Shown piece after piece: positions 20,308-29,375 of a stretch of DNA of 64,000 nucleotides. The notes under the pieces were generated by a model. That model was not told where the DNA came from, ran no database searches, and saw only the letters and a program-made list of their open reading frames with translations. The stretch's first letter is position 1; the number at the start of each line of letters is the position of its first letter. The position numbers and the translations under genes were made by a program. The stretch comes from Beduinella massiliensis (lineage in GTDB: Bacteria; Bacillota; Clostridia; Christensenellales; Aristaeellaceae), in the NCBI RefSeq assembly GCF_900199405.1, contig NZ_LT963430.1, forward strand, positions 2,201,605-2,265,604, read 5' to 3'.

Positions 20308-21504
20308 TCAGAAAAGTTCCAGCACGCGATCCAGTATGCGGTCCGCCACCTCACGCTTGGAAAGCAATGGGAGCGGGCGCACGTCATCCGGCGTGATGAG
20401 CGTCACGATGTTCGTGTCCACGTCAAAGCCCGCGCCGGGCTTCGTCACGTCGTTCGCGACGATCAAATCAAGGTGCTTTTTCTCCAGCTTTTTCTGCGCG
20501 TTTTCTTCGACGTCGTTCGTCTCAGCCGCAAAACCGACGAAGCATTGGCCAGGGCGCTTCGCCTCTCCGAGCGCCTTCGCGACGTCAGGATTTTCTGCGA
20601 GACGAAGCGTCAGCGCCCCGCCGTCCGCTTTCTTGATCTTCTGCGGCGCGATTTCTGCCGCGCGGTAATCCGCGGGCGCCGCGGACTGGATGACGACATC
20701 CTGAGCGGGGGCGTGTATCTTCGCGAGCGAGAGCAATTCCTCCGTCGTCTCAAAGTGCAAGACGTTTACCCCTGCGGGCGGCGTCAAGTGCACCGGCCCT
20801 GTCAGCAGCGTCACCCGCGCGCCGCGCAAAGCGGCGGCCTCCGCGATGGCATAGCCCATCTTGCCGGAAGACCGGTTCGTCAGGTAGCGCACGGGATCGA
20901 GCGGTTCGCGGGTCGGCCCCGCTGTCACCAGCACGCGCCTGCCCTCAAAATCCCGACGCGGGCAGAGCAACTCGCATGCCGTCTCGACGATCGAATCGAC
21001 GGAGGCGATATGGCCCTTGCCCATAGCGCCGCAGGCCAGACGCCCTTCATCCGGCCCTACGAAATGCGCGCCGCGCCTTTCAAGCGTCCTGCGGTTCTCC
21101 TGCGTCACAGCGTTTTCCCACATGGCCGTATTCATCGCAGGCGCAAGCAGTACGGGCGCGCGCGTAGCGAGCACGGTGGTGGAAAGCATGTCGTCCGCAA
21201 GGCCTGCCGCCATCTTCGCCATGATGTTCGCGGTCGCCGGGGCGATCAGAAAGAGGTCCGCGCGCTGCGCCAAGGCAATGTGCTCCACTTCCCAGGTTCT
21301 GGCGCGCTCAAACGTGTCGCAGACCACAGGGTTCGCGCTCAGCGTCTCCAAGGTGAGCGGCGTGATGAATTCACACGCGTGCTTCGTCATGATGATGCGC
21401 ACGTCCGTCCCCAGCTTTTTGAGGCGGCTCGTGATTTCAGCGGCCTTGTACGCTGCGATGCCGCCCGTCACACCCAGAACGACACAGCGCTTTTCAAGCG
21501 TCAT
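20308..21504 (-). CDS. coaBC: Bifunctional phosphopantothenoylcysteine decarboxylase/synthetase
   Basis: Two consecutive coenzyme A steps: CoaB joins cysteine to 4'-phosphopantothenate, CoaC decarboxylates the product. The N-terminal flavoprotein domain (about 1-180) has GVTGGIAAYKA, the active-site His in WEVEHIALA, and PAMNTAMWEN. The C-terminal synthetase domain (about 185-398) has TAGPTREPLDPVRYLTN and a conserved lysine region. The ATG follows the rpoZ end by six bases. Length 398 is normal. Confidence 0.96.
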   Translation of the reverse strand: MTLEKRCVVLGVTGGIAAYKAAEITSRLKKLGTDVRIIMTKHACEFITPLTLETLSANPVVCDTFERARTWEVEHIALAQRADLFLIAPATANIMAKMAAGLADDMLSTTVLATRAPVLLAPAMNTAMWENAVTQENRRTLERRGAHFVGPDEGRLACGAMGKGHIASVDSIVETACELLCPRRDFEGRRVLVTAGPTREPLDPVRYLTNRSSGKMGYAIAEAAALRGARVTLLTGPVHLTPPAGVNVLHFETTEELLSLAKIHAPAQDVVIQSAAPADYRAAEIAPQKIKKADGGALTLRLAENPDVAKALGEAKRPGQCFVGFAAETNDVEENAQKKLEKKHLDLIVANDVTKPGAGFDVDTNIVTLITPDDVRPLPLLSKREVADRILDRVLELF

Positions 21505-21510
21505 AGCGCA

Positions 21511-21723
21511 TCATTCTCCCAGTTCGGTCGGGCGCTCATAGCCGATCAGCCCGCGGTTGACCTCGTCGATCGAGATGGAAACGGCCTTCGTCTCCTTGGT
21601 GTCGATCAACGGCTGCGCGCCGCCGACGAGCTGTCGGGCACGCTTGGAAACCTCGACCACCAGCGTATAGCGGCAATCCACCTTGTCGAGCAGCTGCAAA
21701 ATCGTGGGATTGGTCATGGCCAT
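21511..21723 (-). CDS. rpoZ: RNA polymerase omega subunit
   Basis: Small polymerase assembly subunit, 70 residues: the N-terminal NPTILQLLDKVDCRYTLVV helix-turn and SKRARQLVGG are diagnostic. The C-terminus SIDEVNRGLIGYERP fits. The ATG at 21723 has GGAGG about eight bases upstream; an earlier in-frame start would include this site. Confidence 0.95.
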   Translation of the reverse strand: MAMTNPTILQLLDKVDCRYTLVVEVSKRARQLVGGAQPLIDTKETKAVSISIDEVNRGLIGYERPTELGE

Positions 21724-21744
21724 AGATATTACCTCCAAATCGCT

Positions 21745-22362
21745 TTAAGCTTCGTTCTTTTCGGGGATGACGGGGAAAAAGCGCGTCGTGCGCTGCTTTT
21801 CGGCCGCGACGACGGCCTTCAACTCCACGATCGCTTTCTCCACGGTCGTGTTGATGATGGCGTACTGGTAGCGGGAAAGCTGATCGATCTCACCCTTTGC
21901 ATTGCCGAGGCGGCGGTTGATCTCGTTTTCATTCTCCGTGTTGCGCGTGTGCAGGCGAATGCGCAGTTCTTCATAGCTGGGCGGCAGGATAAAAACCGTC
22001 ACACAGTCCGGCATGGCCGCCGCAACGCTGCGCGCGCCCTGCGGGTCGATGTCCAGCAGGATATTTTCCCCGCGTTCCAGGCATTCGCGCACATATGCGC
22101 GCGGCGTGCCGTAGCGGTGCCCGTGCACGACGGCGCATTCCAGAAAGTCGCCCGCGTCCACGCGCTCCTGAAATTCGTCCTCCGTCAGGAAGTGATAGTG
22201 CACGCCGTCCACCTCGTCATAGCGCGGGCCGCGCGTGGTAGCGGAAACGGAAAACTTAAAGGTCGGGTCGTCCGCGAGCAGGCGCTTGGCGAGCGTCCCC
22301 TTGCCCGCGCCGGACGGACCGGATATGACGAGCAGCATACCCTTGCGTATCGGTTGTTCCAT
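21745..22362 (-). CDS. gmk: Guanylate kinase
   Basis: Phosphorylates GMP to GDP. The 205 residues have the P-loop GPSGAGKGTL, the GMP-binding SATTRGPRYDEVDGVHY and the lid region with LDIDPQGA. The ATG begins right after the remA stop, with GGAGGAAGA inside remA, so the two are translated in tandem. Confidence 0.97.
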   Translation of the reverse strand: MEQPIRKGMLLVISGPSGAGKGTLAKRLLADDPTFKFSVSATTRGPRYDEVDGVHYHFLTEDEFQERVDAGDFLECAVVHGHRYGTPRAYVRECLERGENILLDIDPQGARSVAAAMPDCVTVFILPPSYEELRIRLHTRNTENENEINRRLGNAKGEIDQLSRYQYAIINTTVEKAIVELKAVVAAEKQRTTRFFPVIPEKNEA

Positions 22363-22635
22363 TTATGAATCTTCCTCCTCCTCGGTGCTGTCCTCTTTTG
22401 CGTTCAGGCGATGCGCGACCGTCTCCGGCTGCACCGCGGAAAGCACCACATGGCCGCTGTCCGTAATGATGACGGCGCGCGTACGCCGCCCATACGTCGC
22501 GTCGATCAGCCTGCGCTCCTCCCGCGCCTCCTGTATGATCCGCTTGACGGGCGCGGATTCCGGGCCGATGATGGCGACGATGCGGTTTGCGGACACGATG
22601 TTGCCGAAACCGATGTTAATCAGCTTTATTGCCAT
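22363..22635 (-). CDS. remA: Extracellular matrix regulator RemA-like (DUF370)
   Basis: Ninety-residue DNA-binding regulator of the RemA (YlzA) family. In B. subtilis it activates biofilm matrix and osmoprotection genes; here only the family can be asserted. The motif [27 protein letters not shown] is typical, followed by [21 protein letters not shown] and an acidic tail. GGAGGAGC precedes the ATG at 22635. Position between yicC and gmk is strongly conserved in Firmicutes. Confidence 0.93.
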   Translation of the reverse strand: MAIKLINIGFGNIVSANRIVAIIGPESAPVKRIIQEAREERRLIDATYGRRTRAVIITDSGHVVLSAVQPETVAHRLNAKEDSTEEEEDS

Positions 22636-22651
22636 GTCCGCTCCTCCTGCG

Positions 22652-23530
22652 TTATTCGATGTTCTGAACCTGCTCGCGCAGTTTTTCAATCTCGCTTTTC
22701 GCCTCGACGACGAGCCCCGCGATCGTGAGATCGGATGCTTTGGAACCGATGGTATTGACCTCGCGGTTGAGCTCCTGCACGAGAAAATCCAGCTTACGGC
22801 CCACAGGTTCCACGCTCTCAAGCAGAGACAGCAACTGCGAAATGTGGCTGCTCAGCCGCACCAGCTCCTCGTCGATTGCCGCGCGGTCCGCGAAAAGGGC
22901 GACCTCTTGAATGAGGCGCTGCTCGTCCATCGGCCCTTCAGTCAACTGCTCGATACGCGCCTTTAGCCGGTCGCGGTAGTCTCCAGTGACGAGCGGAGCG
23001 CGCTGCGCGATCAGCCCCTGCAGCTCGGACAGGCGGTCGAGCTTTCTGCGCATGTCGTCCCGAAGGCTCGCGCCCTCGCGCTCGCGCATGGCGATGAGGC
23101 CGCCAAGCGCTTCGCCGAGCGCCGCCTTAAGCAGCGCTGTCACCGCATCCTGGTCTTCCTCCTGTTCGCTTACCGTCAGCACGTCCGGCAGGCGCGAATA
23201 CGCGGAGAGCTTCATGTCGTCCACGAGGCTTCCCGCTTCCCGCATCTGCGCAAGCGCCCTTTGATAGGCCTGCATCAGCGCGACGTCCACGCTTACCACG
23301 CGCGCGTCGGCGCGGGCGTTGCGGTAAGTCAAGAATACGTCCACGTGCCCGCGGCTCATGTGCGCGGACAGTTCCCTGCGAATGGGTTCTTCTAAAAAGG
23401 AGAGGCTCCTCGGCATGCGAAACGAAATGTCGAGAAAACGGTGGTTGACACTTTTGACCTCCACCGTCATTTCCCGTCCATCTATTTCCATGCGGCTGCG
23501 GCCGTAGCCGGTCATGCTTCGCACGGGCAT
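22652..23530 (-). CDS. yicC: YicC/YloC family endoribonuclease
   Basis: Family recognised by the N-terminus RSMTGYGR and by [18 protein letters not shown]. The C-terminal DUF1732 segment contains [13 protein letters not shown] and [23 protein letters not shown]. coli YicC acts in RNA turnover and hydrolyses RNA; the role in Firmicutes is less clear. The 292 residues are full length. AGAAGGATGG precedes the ATG. It heads the block that runs on to remA and gmk. Confidence 0.92.
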   Translation of the reverse strand: MPVRSMTGYGRSRMEIDGREMTVEVKSVNHRFLDISFRMPRSLSFLEEPIRRELSAHMSRGHVDVFLTYRNARADARVVSVDVALMQAYQRALAQMREAGSLVDDMKLSAYSRLPDVLTVSEQEEDQDAVTALLKAALGEALGGLIAMREREGASLRDDMRRKLDRLSELQGLIAQRAPLVTGDYRDRLKARIEQLTEGPMDEQRLIQEVALFADRAAIDEELVRLSSHISQLLSLLESVEPVGRKLDFLVQELNREVNTIGSKASDLTIAGLVVEAKSEIEKLREQVQNIE

Positions 23531-23557
23531 CCATCCTTCTTTATTTCATGATGAACT

Positions 23558-23586
23558 AGTATAGCACAAACGCACCCAAAAGGAAA
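23558..23586 (-). promoter_or_regulatory. Probable promoter of yicC-remA-gmk
   Basis: A clear -10, TATACT (23558-23563, minus strand), lies 28 bp upstream of the yicC ATG. The -35 at the expected distance is poor, so the promoter may be weak or activated. Confidence 0.4.
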
Positions 23587-23600
23587 CCCGGCGTCTGCCG

Positions 23601-24587
23601 TCACTTTTTCGCGATTACGCGGTAAATCTCGTCGCTCTGAGGCGGGGCGAGGGGGGCCGTCACGCCGCTGTGCACCTGCTCCATCCCTTCTTTTTGCAGC
23701 ACGCCGATTCTCGTCGCCTCGATGCCGTGCGCGCGCAGCGCAGCGCACAGCGCCTCGCCGTCTGGGTGCGTCATCAGCATGACGCCGCTGGAGATCAGGC
23801 GCAGCGGATCAATGCCAAAATGGTCGCAGATTTTCCGCGTCACGCTGCGGACGGGGATGGCGTCCGCGTCGACGCGAACGCCCAGATTGGAGGCGGATGC
23901 GATTTCCCAGCACGCGCCCAGAATGCCGCCCTCCGTCGCGTCGTGCATAGCGGTCACGCCCATGGAGGCGCCGATGCGGCCCTCGGGCAGCACGCTTACG
24001 CGCTGCGAAAACGCGCGCGCATCGCAAAGCTCCTGCTCCGACAAAACGGCGCGAAGCTCCATCTCGTAATCTCTCGCGAGGATCGACGTGCCCTCCGGCG
24101 CGGCAAACTTGCTCATCACCAGCGCGTCGCCGCACTGGGCGCCGCGCGTCTTCACCATGTTTTCAAGCTTTGTGCGGCCGATCACGGTGGTGGAGACGAC
24201 GATGCGCGTCACCGCATCCGTGACCTCCGTGTGCCCGCCGACGATGTCCAAACCGTGCGCGCGCGCCTCCTCCGATGCTTCGCGGATGACCTGCTCGATC
24301 TGCTCGATCCGCGCCTGCGGGGGCGCGAGCAGCGTCATGAGCACGCCCACGGGTTCCGCGCCCGCGCTGGCCACGTCGTTGAGCGATACCTGCACGGCCA
24401 ACTGGCCCATACGGCTTTCGGCTGCAGTGATCGGATCGGTCGAGAGCACGCACGCCTCATCCCCAAAGCGAATGGCCGCGCAGTCCTCCCCGACCCCCGC
24501 GCCGAGCAGCACGTCCGGATGCATAGGGCGAATGTTGGCCAGGATGACCTTCTCGAGTTCTTCGTTTGTCAGCTTGCCTTGACGCAT
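23601..24587 (-). CDS. AIR synthase-related protein (PurM/HypE/ThiL-like fold)
   Basis: The 328 residues belong to the PurM superfamily of ATP-dependent enzymes. The N-terminal part has GAGVGEDCAAIRFGD, LSTDPIT and VSLNDVASAGAEPV, the usual metal/ATP-binding aspartates. GGHTEVTDAV and HDATEGGILGACWE lie in the C-terminal domain. Substrate and product are unknown; these signatures are shared by hydrogenase-maturation and thiamine-phosphate kinases, but no hyp or thi genes adjoin it. Start: GAGAGGAA upstream of ATG 24587, 12 bp after ligA. It may be the last gene of the pcrA-ligA operon. Confidence 0.8.
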   Translation of the reverse strand: MRQGKLTNEELEKVILANIRPMHPDVLLGAGVGEDCAAIRFGDEACVLSTDPITAAESRMGQLAVQVSLNDVASAGAEPVGVLMTLLAPPQARIEQIEQVIREASEEARAHGLDIVGGHTEVTDAVTRIVVSTTVIGRTKLENMVKTRGAQCGDALVMSKFAAPEGTSILARDYEMELRAVLSEQELCDARAFSQRVSVLPEGRIGASMGVTAMHDATEGGILGACWEIASASNLGVRVDADAIPVRSVTRKICDHFGIDPLRLISSGVMLMTHPDGEALCAALRAHGIEATRIGVLQKEGMEQVHSGVTAPLAPPQSDEIYRVIAKK

Positions 24588-24599
24588 AACACGTTCCTC

Positions 24600-26600
24600 T
24601 CACGCATCCTCGTCGCTACCGGATGCCATCTTCAAAAATGTGTCCTCGTCGATGACGGGAATGCCGAGCTTTTGTGCCTTTTCCAGCTTGCTGCCGGCAT
24701 TTTCGCCTGCGAGCACATAGCTGGTCTTCTTGGAGACGGAGGACGTGGCGCTGCCGCCGTTCCGTGTGATGATTTCCTCCGCCTGCGCGCGCGTCAGCGT
24801 CGGCAGCGTGCCCGTGAGCACGAACGTCTTTTGCGCAAAGACGTCTGATTCCGTCTGCGTCTCCATCTCGCGCGGAGTTACGCCCGCCTCCAGCAGGCGG
24901 TTCACCAGCGCGTTGTTTTCATCAAAGGCAAAGTACTCCAAGACGCTGCTCGCGACGATGTCCCCGATGTCGTCGATTGCGACGAGCTGCTCCGCCGTCG
25001 CCCCGCGCAGTGCGTCCAGCGAGCCGAAGACGCGGGCGAGATCCCTCGCGGTCTTACGACCGATGTTTGGAATGCCCATCGCATAGATAAACGCGTCTAG
25101 CGGGCAGTCCTTGCTCTTTTCGAGCTCCGAAAGCAGCTTTTCGGCTTTCTTGGGGCCAAAGCCTTTGAGCGGAATCATCTGCTCCGCCGTCAGCGCGTAC
25201 AGGTCCGCCGGATCGCGCAGACCAAGCTCGTCATAGAAGAGCTCCGCCGTCTTCTCGCTGAACGCCTCGATGTCCATGGCGTCGCGGGAAGCGAAATGTG
25301 CTAACCGGGCGACCGCCTGCGGCCTGCAGGATGTGCGATTGAGGCAGAAGATGTGCGCGCCTCGCTGGGTCAGCGGCGCCCCGCACGCGGGACAGACCGA
25401 CGGCGCCACGATCTCCTCCTGATGCGCATCCCCGCCGCCTTGGACGCATCCCATGATCTCCGGGATTACGTCGTTGGAACGGCGGATCCACACGTCTGAA
25501 CCGATGCGCACGTGCTTTTTCTGGATGTCCCCGACGTTGTTCAGCGTCGCGCGCTTGACGGTAACGCCGCCGATGTCCACCGGCCTGAGATGGGCCAGCG
25601 GCGTAAGCTTTCCGGTCCTCCCCAGCTCCCACGTGACGTCCTCCAGCCGAGTTACCATTTCCTGTGCCGGGAACTTATAGGCCAACGCCCAGCGGGGGAA
25701 CTTGTCGGTGTAGCCCATCGCCTCGCGCAGCGCGAAGGAGGTAATTTTGATCACCGCGCCGTCGATCAGAAAGTCCAGCGATTCGCGCTGCGACTCCACC
25801 TCGCGTACGGCCTCCATCGCCTCCTCGATGGTCGAGGCGGTCTTCAAATACGGCGTCACCTGAAAGTGGTTTTCACGAAGAAAATCGATCATCTCGCGAT
25901 GATCGGCAAATGAGCGCCCTTCGATGTATCCGATCTGGTAAAAAAACGCGTCCAGCTTGCGGGCGGCCGTCACCTGCGGGTCTAGGTTACGCAACGCGCC
26001 TGCGGCCGCGTTGCGTGCGTTCTTCAGCGGCTCCGTCGCCGACTTATTGTACGCCTCCAGCGCGGACAGGCGCATGATACCCTCGCCCTGCACCTCCATT
26101 CGCCCGGTAAAAGGGATGCGCGCGGGGATCGTGCGGATGGTGCGCGCCTGTTCCAGGATTTCCTCGCCTACCTCGCCATTGCCGCGCGTCGCCGCGCCGA
26201 CCAGAAGCCCGCCCTCATAAGTCAGGTTGATGGTCAGCCCGTCCAGTTTATACTCCACGGCAAAGGCGAGCGGCGGAACGTCCGCCGCTTCCATCGCTTC
26301 GCGCAGGCGCTCGCACCGCGCGCACCAGTCGTAAACCTCGCCTTCGGACTGCGCCTTGCCCAGGCTCCAAAGTCTGCCCAGGTGCCGGTGCGGCGCGAAC
26401 GCCGCGATGGGCTGACCGCCCACGCGGCGCGTCGGGGAATCCGGCAGTCTGACGCCCGTCTTCTCTTCCAGAGCCAAAAGCTCGTCGTACATCGCATCCC
26501 ACTGCGCGTCGGAAATCACGGGGTTGTCGAGCACATAATACGCGTGCGCCGTCTCGTTCAGCCTGTCGACGAGCGATTGCATGTGCTGCACTTCGTCCAT
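24600..26600 (-). CDS. ligA: NAD-dependent DNA ligase
   Basis: Joins nicks in replication and repair. The 666 residues show domain Ia (AHAYYVLDNPVISDAQWDAMYDEL), the adenylated lysine in EYKLDGL near residue 117, the OB domain, the four-cysteine zinc finger (CPACGAPL...CLNRTSC), the HhH domain (GFGPKKAEKL, GIPNIGRKTA) and a C-terminal BRCT domain (about 588-666). TAGGAGG lies upstream of the ATG, two bases after the pcrA stop. The order yerC, pcrA, ligA resembles B. subtilis yerC-pcrB-pcrA-ligA, without pcrB. Confidence 0.97.
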   Translation of the reverse strand: MDEVQHMQSLVDRLNETAHAYYVLDNPVISDAQWDAMYDELLALEEKTGVRLPDSPTRRVGGQPIAAFAPHRHLGRLWSLGKAQSEGEVYDWCARCERLREAMEAADVPPLAFAVEYKLDGLTINLTYEGGLLVGAATRGNGEVGEEILEQARTIRTIPARIPFTGRMEVQGEGIMRLSALEAYNKSATEPLKNARNAAAGALRNLDPQVTAARKLDAFFYQIGYIEGRSFADHREMIDFLRENHFQVTPYLKTASTIEEAMEAVREVESQRESLDFLIDGAVIKITSFALREAMGYTDKFPRWALAYKFPAQEMVTRLEDVTWELGRTGKLTPLAHLRPVDIGGVTVKRATLNNVGDIQKKHVRIGSDVWIRRSNDVIPEIMGCVQGGGDAHQEEIVAPSVCPACGAPLTQRGAHIFCLNRTSCRPQAVARLAHFASRDAMDIEAFSEKTAELFYDELGLRDPADLYALTAEQMIPLKGFGPKKAEKLLSELEKSKDCPLDAFIYAMGIPNIGRKTARDLARVFGSLDALRGATAEQLVAIDDIGDIVASSVLEYFAFDENNALVNRLLEAGVTPREMETQTESDVFAQKTFVLTGTLPTLTRAQAEEIITRNGGSATSSVSKKTSYVLAGENAGSKLEKAQKLGIPVIDEDTFLKMASGSDEDA

Positions 26601-26602
26601 GT

Positions 26603-28888
26603 TCAGCCTCCTACCTTGATGATCGGCGCAATGGACAGCGCGAACTCCTTTACGCCGTAAGCGGCAAATTCGATGGAGATGCGCGCGTCGTTTCCGCTGC
26701 CGGTCACCTTGACGACGTCGCCTTCGCCGAACTTCTTGTGAAGCACGCGGTCGCCGGGTTTGAATACAGCGGGCTTGACGTAAGCCTGCGCCTGAGAGGA
26801 TACCGTAGCAAATCCCTTCTGTACGCCGGGAATGTTGAGCGAACCTGAGCGTCCGCCCGCAAAGTCCTTGACCGGCTGACGGCCGACGTGCAGCACCGGG
26901 CGCTCGCGCGTGGACGAGGATTGCTGCTGCCGCTCATCGTGCGCGCGGAAGGCACTCTGCACCGCCTGTCGCGCTTCCATGCCGCCGTCGATCAGACGAG
27001 AGGGAATCTCATCCAGAAATTGTGAAGGCCGGTTGTGTTGCATCAGGTTGAACAGCATGCGCTGCGTGGCATAGGAAAGAAAGAGTCGATCCTGCGCGCG
27101 GGTGATGCCCACGTAGCAAAGCCTGCGCTCCTCCTCCATGCGCTCCTCGTCGTTCATCGAGCGAAGGGATGGGAAGATGCCGTCTTCCATGCCGATCAAA
27201 AAGACGTTCTTGAATTCCAAGCCCTTGGCGCTGTGAAGCGTCATGAGCGTCACCGCCTGCGCGTCGTCCGTCATCGAGTCCAGGTCGGTCACGAGCGCGA
27301 CGTTTTCGAGGAAATCCTCCAGCGTCGGCGCTTCCGCCTTCTCCGCGAACTCCTGCACCGCGCCGATGAACTCCTGGATGTTCTCTACGCGCGTTCTGGC
27401 CTCGTCGGAATCCTCCTTCGTATACTGCGCGAGCAGGCCCGTCTCGTCGATCAGCCTTTGCACGAATTCCGAAAGCGGCATCGTCTCGCGCTCGATGGTG
27501 AGCCGGGTCATCAGCTGGGCGAATTCCCCGACGCACTTTCGCGCGCGGGAAGCCAGCGTCTGCGGCGGCTCCAGCATCGCCGTGAAGAGCGAATAATCCT
27601 GCTCCGCCGCGCTGCGCACGAGCTCCGCGATGGTCGCGTCGCCGATGGAGCGCTTGGGCTGGTTGATGATGCGCCGCAGCGACACGTCGTCCGCCGGGTT
27701 TACGATGACGCGCAGATAGGCCACGATGTCGCGCACTTCCTTGCGGTCGTAAAAACGCATGCCTCCGTAAATCCTGTAGGGAATGCCCGCGCGCACCAGC
27801 ATTTCTTCCAGCACGCGGGACTGCGCGTTCATGCGGTACAGCACGGCCATCGCGTTGTAGGATACGTCCGTCTGGTGCATCTGCTGCATCCGGTCGCAGA
27901 CCCAGGCGGCTTCCTCCCGCTCATCTCCTGCATGGAACAAGCAGATCTTTTCGCCTTCGTCCTTCTCCGTCCACAGCGCCTTTTCCTTGCGGCCGGCGTT
28001 GTGCGCGATGACGTTGTTCGCCGCGTCCAGAATGTTGGCGGAAGAGCGGTAGTTCTGCTCGAGTTTAATGACCTTGCAGTCCTTAAAGTCCTTTTCAAAG
28101 TCCAGGATATTGCGTACGTCCGCGCCGCGCCAGCCGTAGATGGACTGGTCGTCGTCACCCACCACGCACAGGTTCCGGTATTCGCCCGCCAGCAGCTTTA
28201 CGAGCATATACTGCGCATAGTTGGTATCCTGGTATTCGTCCACGTGAATGTAATGGAACCGGCGCTGATAGCTTTCCAGAACCGGCGGGTGCTGGCTGAA
28301 CAGCTCTAGCGTCTTCACCAGCAGGTCGTCAAAGTCCAGCGCGTTGGCGGCCTTGAGCCGCTCCTCGTAGGCCGTGTAAAGGTCCATGATCATCTGCATG
28401 CGATAATCCCGGCTAGAGGCGTGGAACCACTCCTGCGGGTTTTGCAGCTTGTTCTTCGCGTCGGAAATCTTGCTCTTGACCTCGCGCGCGGGCAGGAACT
28501 TTTCATCGACGTTCTGTTTTTTGAGCAGCTCCTTGATGACGGTCATCTGATCGTCGTCGTCGTAGATCGTAAAAGAGCGCGTGTAACCCAGCTTTTCGAT
28601 GTCACGGCGGAGAATCTTCGCGCAGCTTGCGTGAAAGGTAGAAACCCATACTTCGTCCGCCTGCTCGCCCGCAAGCTTTAAAAGGCGTTCGCGCATCTCT
28701 CGCGCCGCTTTGTTGGTAAACGTGATCGCCAGAATCTGCCAGGCGGGCACGCCCTTATCCAGGAGGTTGGCGATGCGGTATGTAAGCGCGCGCGTCTTTC
28801 CGGAGCCCGCGCCCGCCAGCACGAGCAGCGGCCCCTCCAGCGTTTCGGCGGCAAGACGTTGTTCGCGATTCAATGCAGTTAAATCCAT
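26603..28888 (-). CDS. pcrA: ATP-dependent DNA helicase PcrA/UvrD
   Basis: 3'-5' SF1A helicase in repair and replication of plasmids and conflict sites. The 761 residues have the Q motif LNREQRLAAE, Walker A GAGSGKT near residue 30, Walker B VDEYQDTN, DDDQSIYGWRGA, and the later motifs TLHSAKGLEF and LCYVGITRAQ. The C-terminal tail (about 690-761) has the Tudor-like GDRVLHKKFGEGDV that binds RNA polymerase in PcrA. GAAGGAG precedes the ATG; the yerC-type gene ends two bases upstream. Confidence 0.97.
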   Translation of the reverse strand: MDLTALNREQRLAAETLEGPLLVLAGAGSGKTRALTYRIANLLDKGVPAWQILAITFTNKAAREMRERLLKLAGEQADEVWVSTFHASCAKILRRDIEKLGYTRSFTIYDDDDQMTVIKELLKKQNVDEKFLPAREVKSKISDAKNKLQNPQEWFHASSRDYRMQMIMDLYTAYEERLKAANALDFDDLLVKTLELFSQHPPVLESYQRRFHYIHVDEYQDTNYAQYMLVKLLAGEYRNLCVVGDDDQSIYGWRGADVRNILDFEKDFKDCKVIKLEQNYRSSANILDAANNVIAHNAGRKEKALWTEKDEGEKICLFHAGDEREEAAWVCDRMQQMHQTDVSYNAMAVLYRMNAQSRVLEEMLVRAGIPYRIYGGMRFYDRKEVRDIVAYLRVIVNPADDVSLRRIINQPKRSIGDATIAELVRSAAEQDYSLFTAMLEPPQTLASRARKCVGEFAQLMTRLTIERETMPLSEFVQRLIDETGLLAQYTKEDSDEARTRVENIQEFIGAVQEFAEKAEAPTLEDFLENVALVTDLDSMTDDAQAVTLMTLHSAKGLEFKNVFLIGMEDGIFPSLRSMNDEERMEEERRLCYVGITRAQDRLFLSYATQRMLFNLMQHNRPSQFLDEIPSRLIDGGMEARQAVQSAFRAHDERQQQSSSTRERPVLHVGRQPVKDFAGGRSGSLNIPGVQKGFATVSSQAQAYVKPAVFKPGDRVLHKKFGEGDVVKVTGSGNDARISIEFAAYGVKEFALSIAPIIKVGG

Positions 28889-28890
28889 GA

Positions 28891-29184
28891 TTACTCCTTC
28901 TCCATCCGGTCAAGCACCGTATTGTAGCCGTCCGCCCCGTAGGTCAGGCAGCGATTGACGCGGCTGATGGTCGCCGTGCTGGCGCCCGTCCGTTCAGCGA
29001 TGTCGTGATAGGTGATGCGCTCCCTGAGCAGGCGCGCCACCTCGATTCGCTGCGCGAGCGCCTGTACCTCATGTATCGTGCACAGGTCGTCAAAAAGGCG
29101 ATAGCACTCCTCGTCGGTCTGAAGGGAAAGGATCGCCTTTACCAACAGGTCGGTTTGGGCGTTTTTAATTTTTGATTCAAACAC
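28891..29184 (-). CDS. YerC/YecD-type TrpR-like transcriptional regulator
   Basis: Ninety-seven residues of the TrpR/YerC/YecD family. The signature LSLQTDEECYRLFDDLCTIHEVQALAQRIEVARLLRE is followed by the HTH YHDIAERTGASTATISRVNRCL. The start is taken as GTG at 29184, because GGAGGG stands eight bases before it and the B. subtilis homologue begins at the equivalent place; the ATG at 29217 lacks a ribosome binding site. It precedes pcrA-ligA as in B. subtilis. A palindrome between its -10 and its start (29224-29239) may be its operator. Ligand and targets are unknown. Confidence 0.88.
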   Translation of the reverse strand: MFESKIKNAQTDLLVKAILSLQTDEECYRLFDDLCTIHEVQALAQRIEVARLLRERITYHDIAERTGASTATISRVNRCLTYGADGYNTVLDRMEKE

Positions 29185-29223
29185 CTTGCGGACCCTCCAT
29201 GCGCTTCGTTCGTTCATTTACAA

Positions 29224-29255
29224 AAGGGCATACGCCCTTACTATAATTCATTATA
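29224..29255 (-). promoter_or_regulatory. Promoter -10 with adjacent palindrome before the yerC-type gene
   Basis: TATAAT on the minus strand (29250-29255) has no good -35. Just downstream lies the inverted repeat AAGGGC (29224-29229), 4 bp, GCCCTT (29234-29239), which would cover about +4 to +20 of the transcript. An operator or a leader hairpin are both possible. Confidence 0.5.
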
Positions 29256-29339
29256 CCATAAATCTGCCCGTAAAAAAAGGATACAATTCACCGTGTTAAA
29301 GCCGGAAAGAATCTTTTTCGGAAGAAAAAAATGAATCCA

Positions 29340-29368
29340 AATAAAAAAGATGCCCGCATCGGCGGGCA
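29340..29368 (-). terminator. Rho-independent terminator of the tandem-OB gene
   Basis: Stem tgcccgc (29351-29357) against gcgggca (29362-29368), followed on the minus strand by ATCTTTTTTATTT. It begins eight bases past the stop at 29376. Confidence 0.88.
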
Positions 29369-29375
29369 AAGGCGC

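Noticed and set aside
19630-22368. 912-codon open frame antisense to priA, coaBC and gmk
   Set aside because: Runs across several certain genes on the other strand and has no recognisable motif; an artefact of high GC.
29215-29217. ATG as the start of the YerC-type gene
   Set aside because: No ribosome binding site upstream and the palindrome lies there; the GTG at 29184 has GGAGGG at the right distance.
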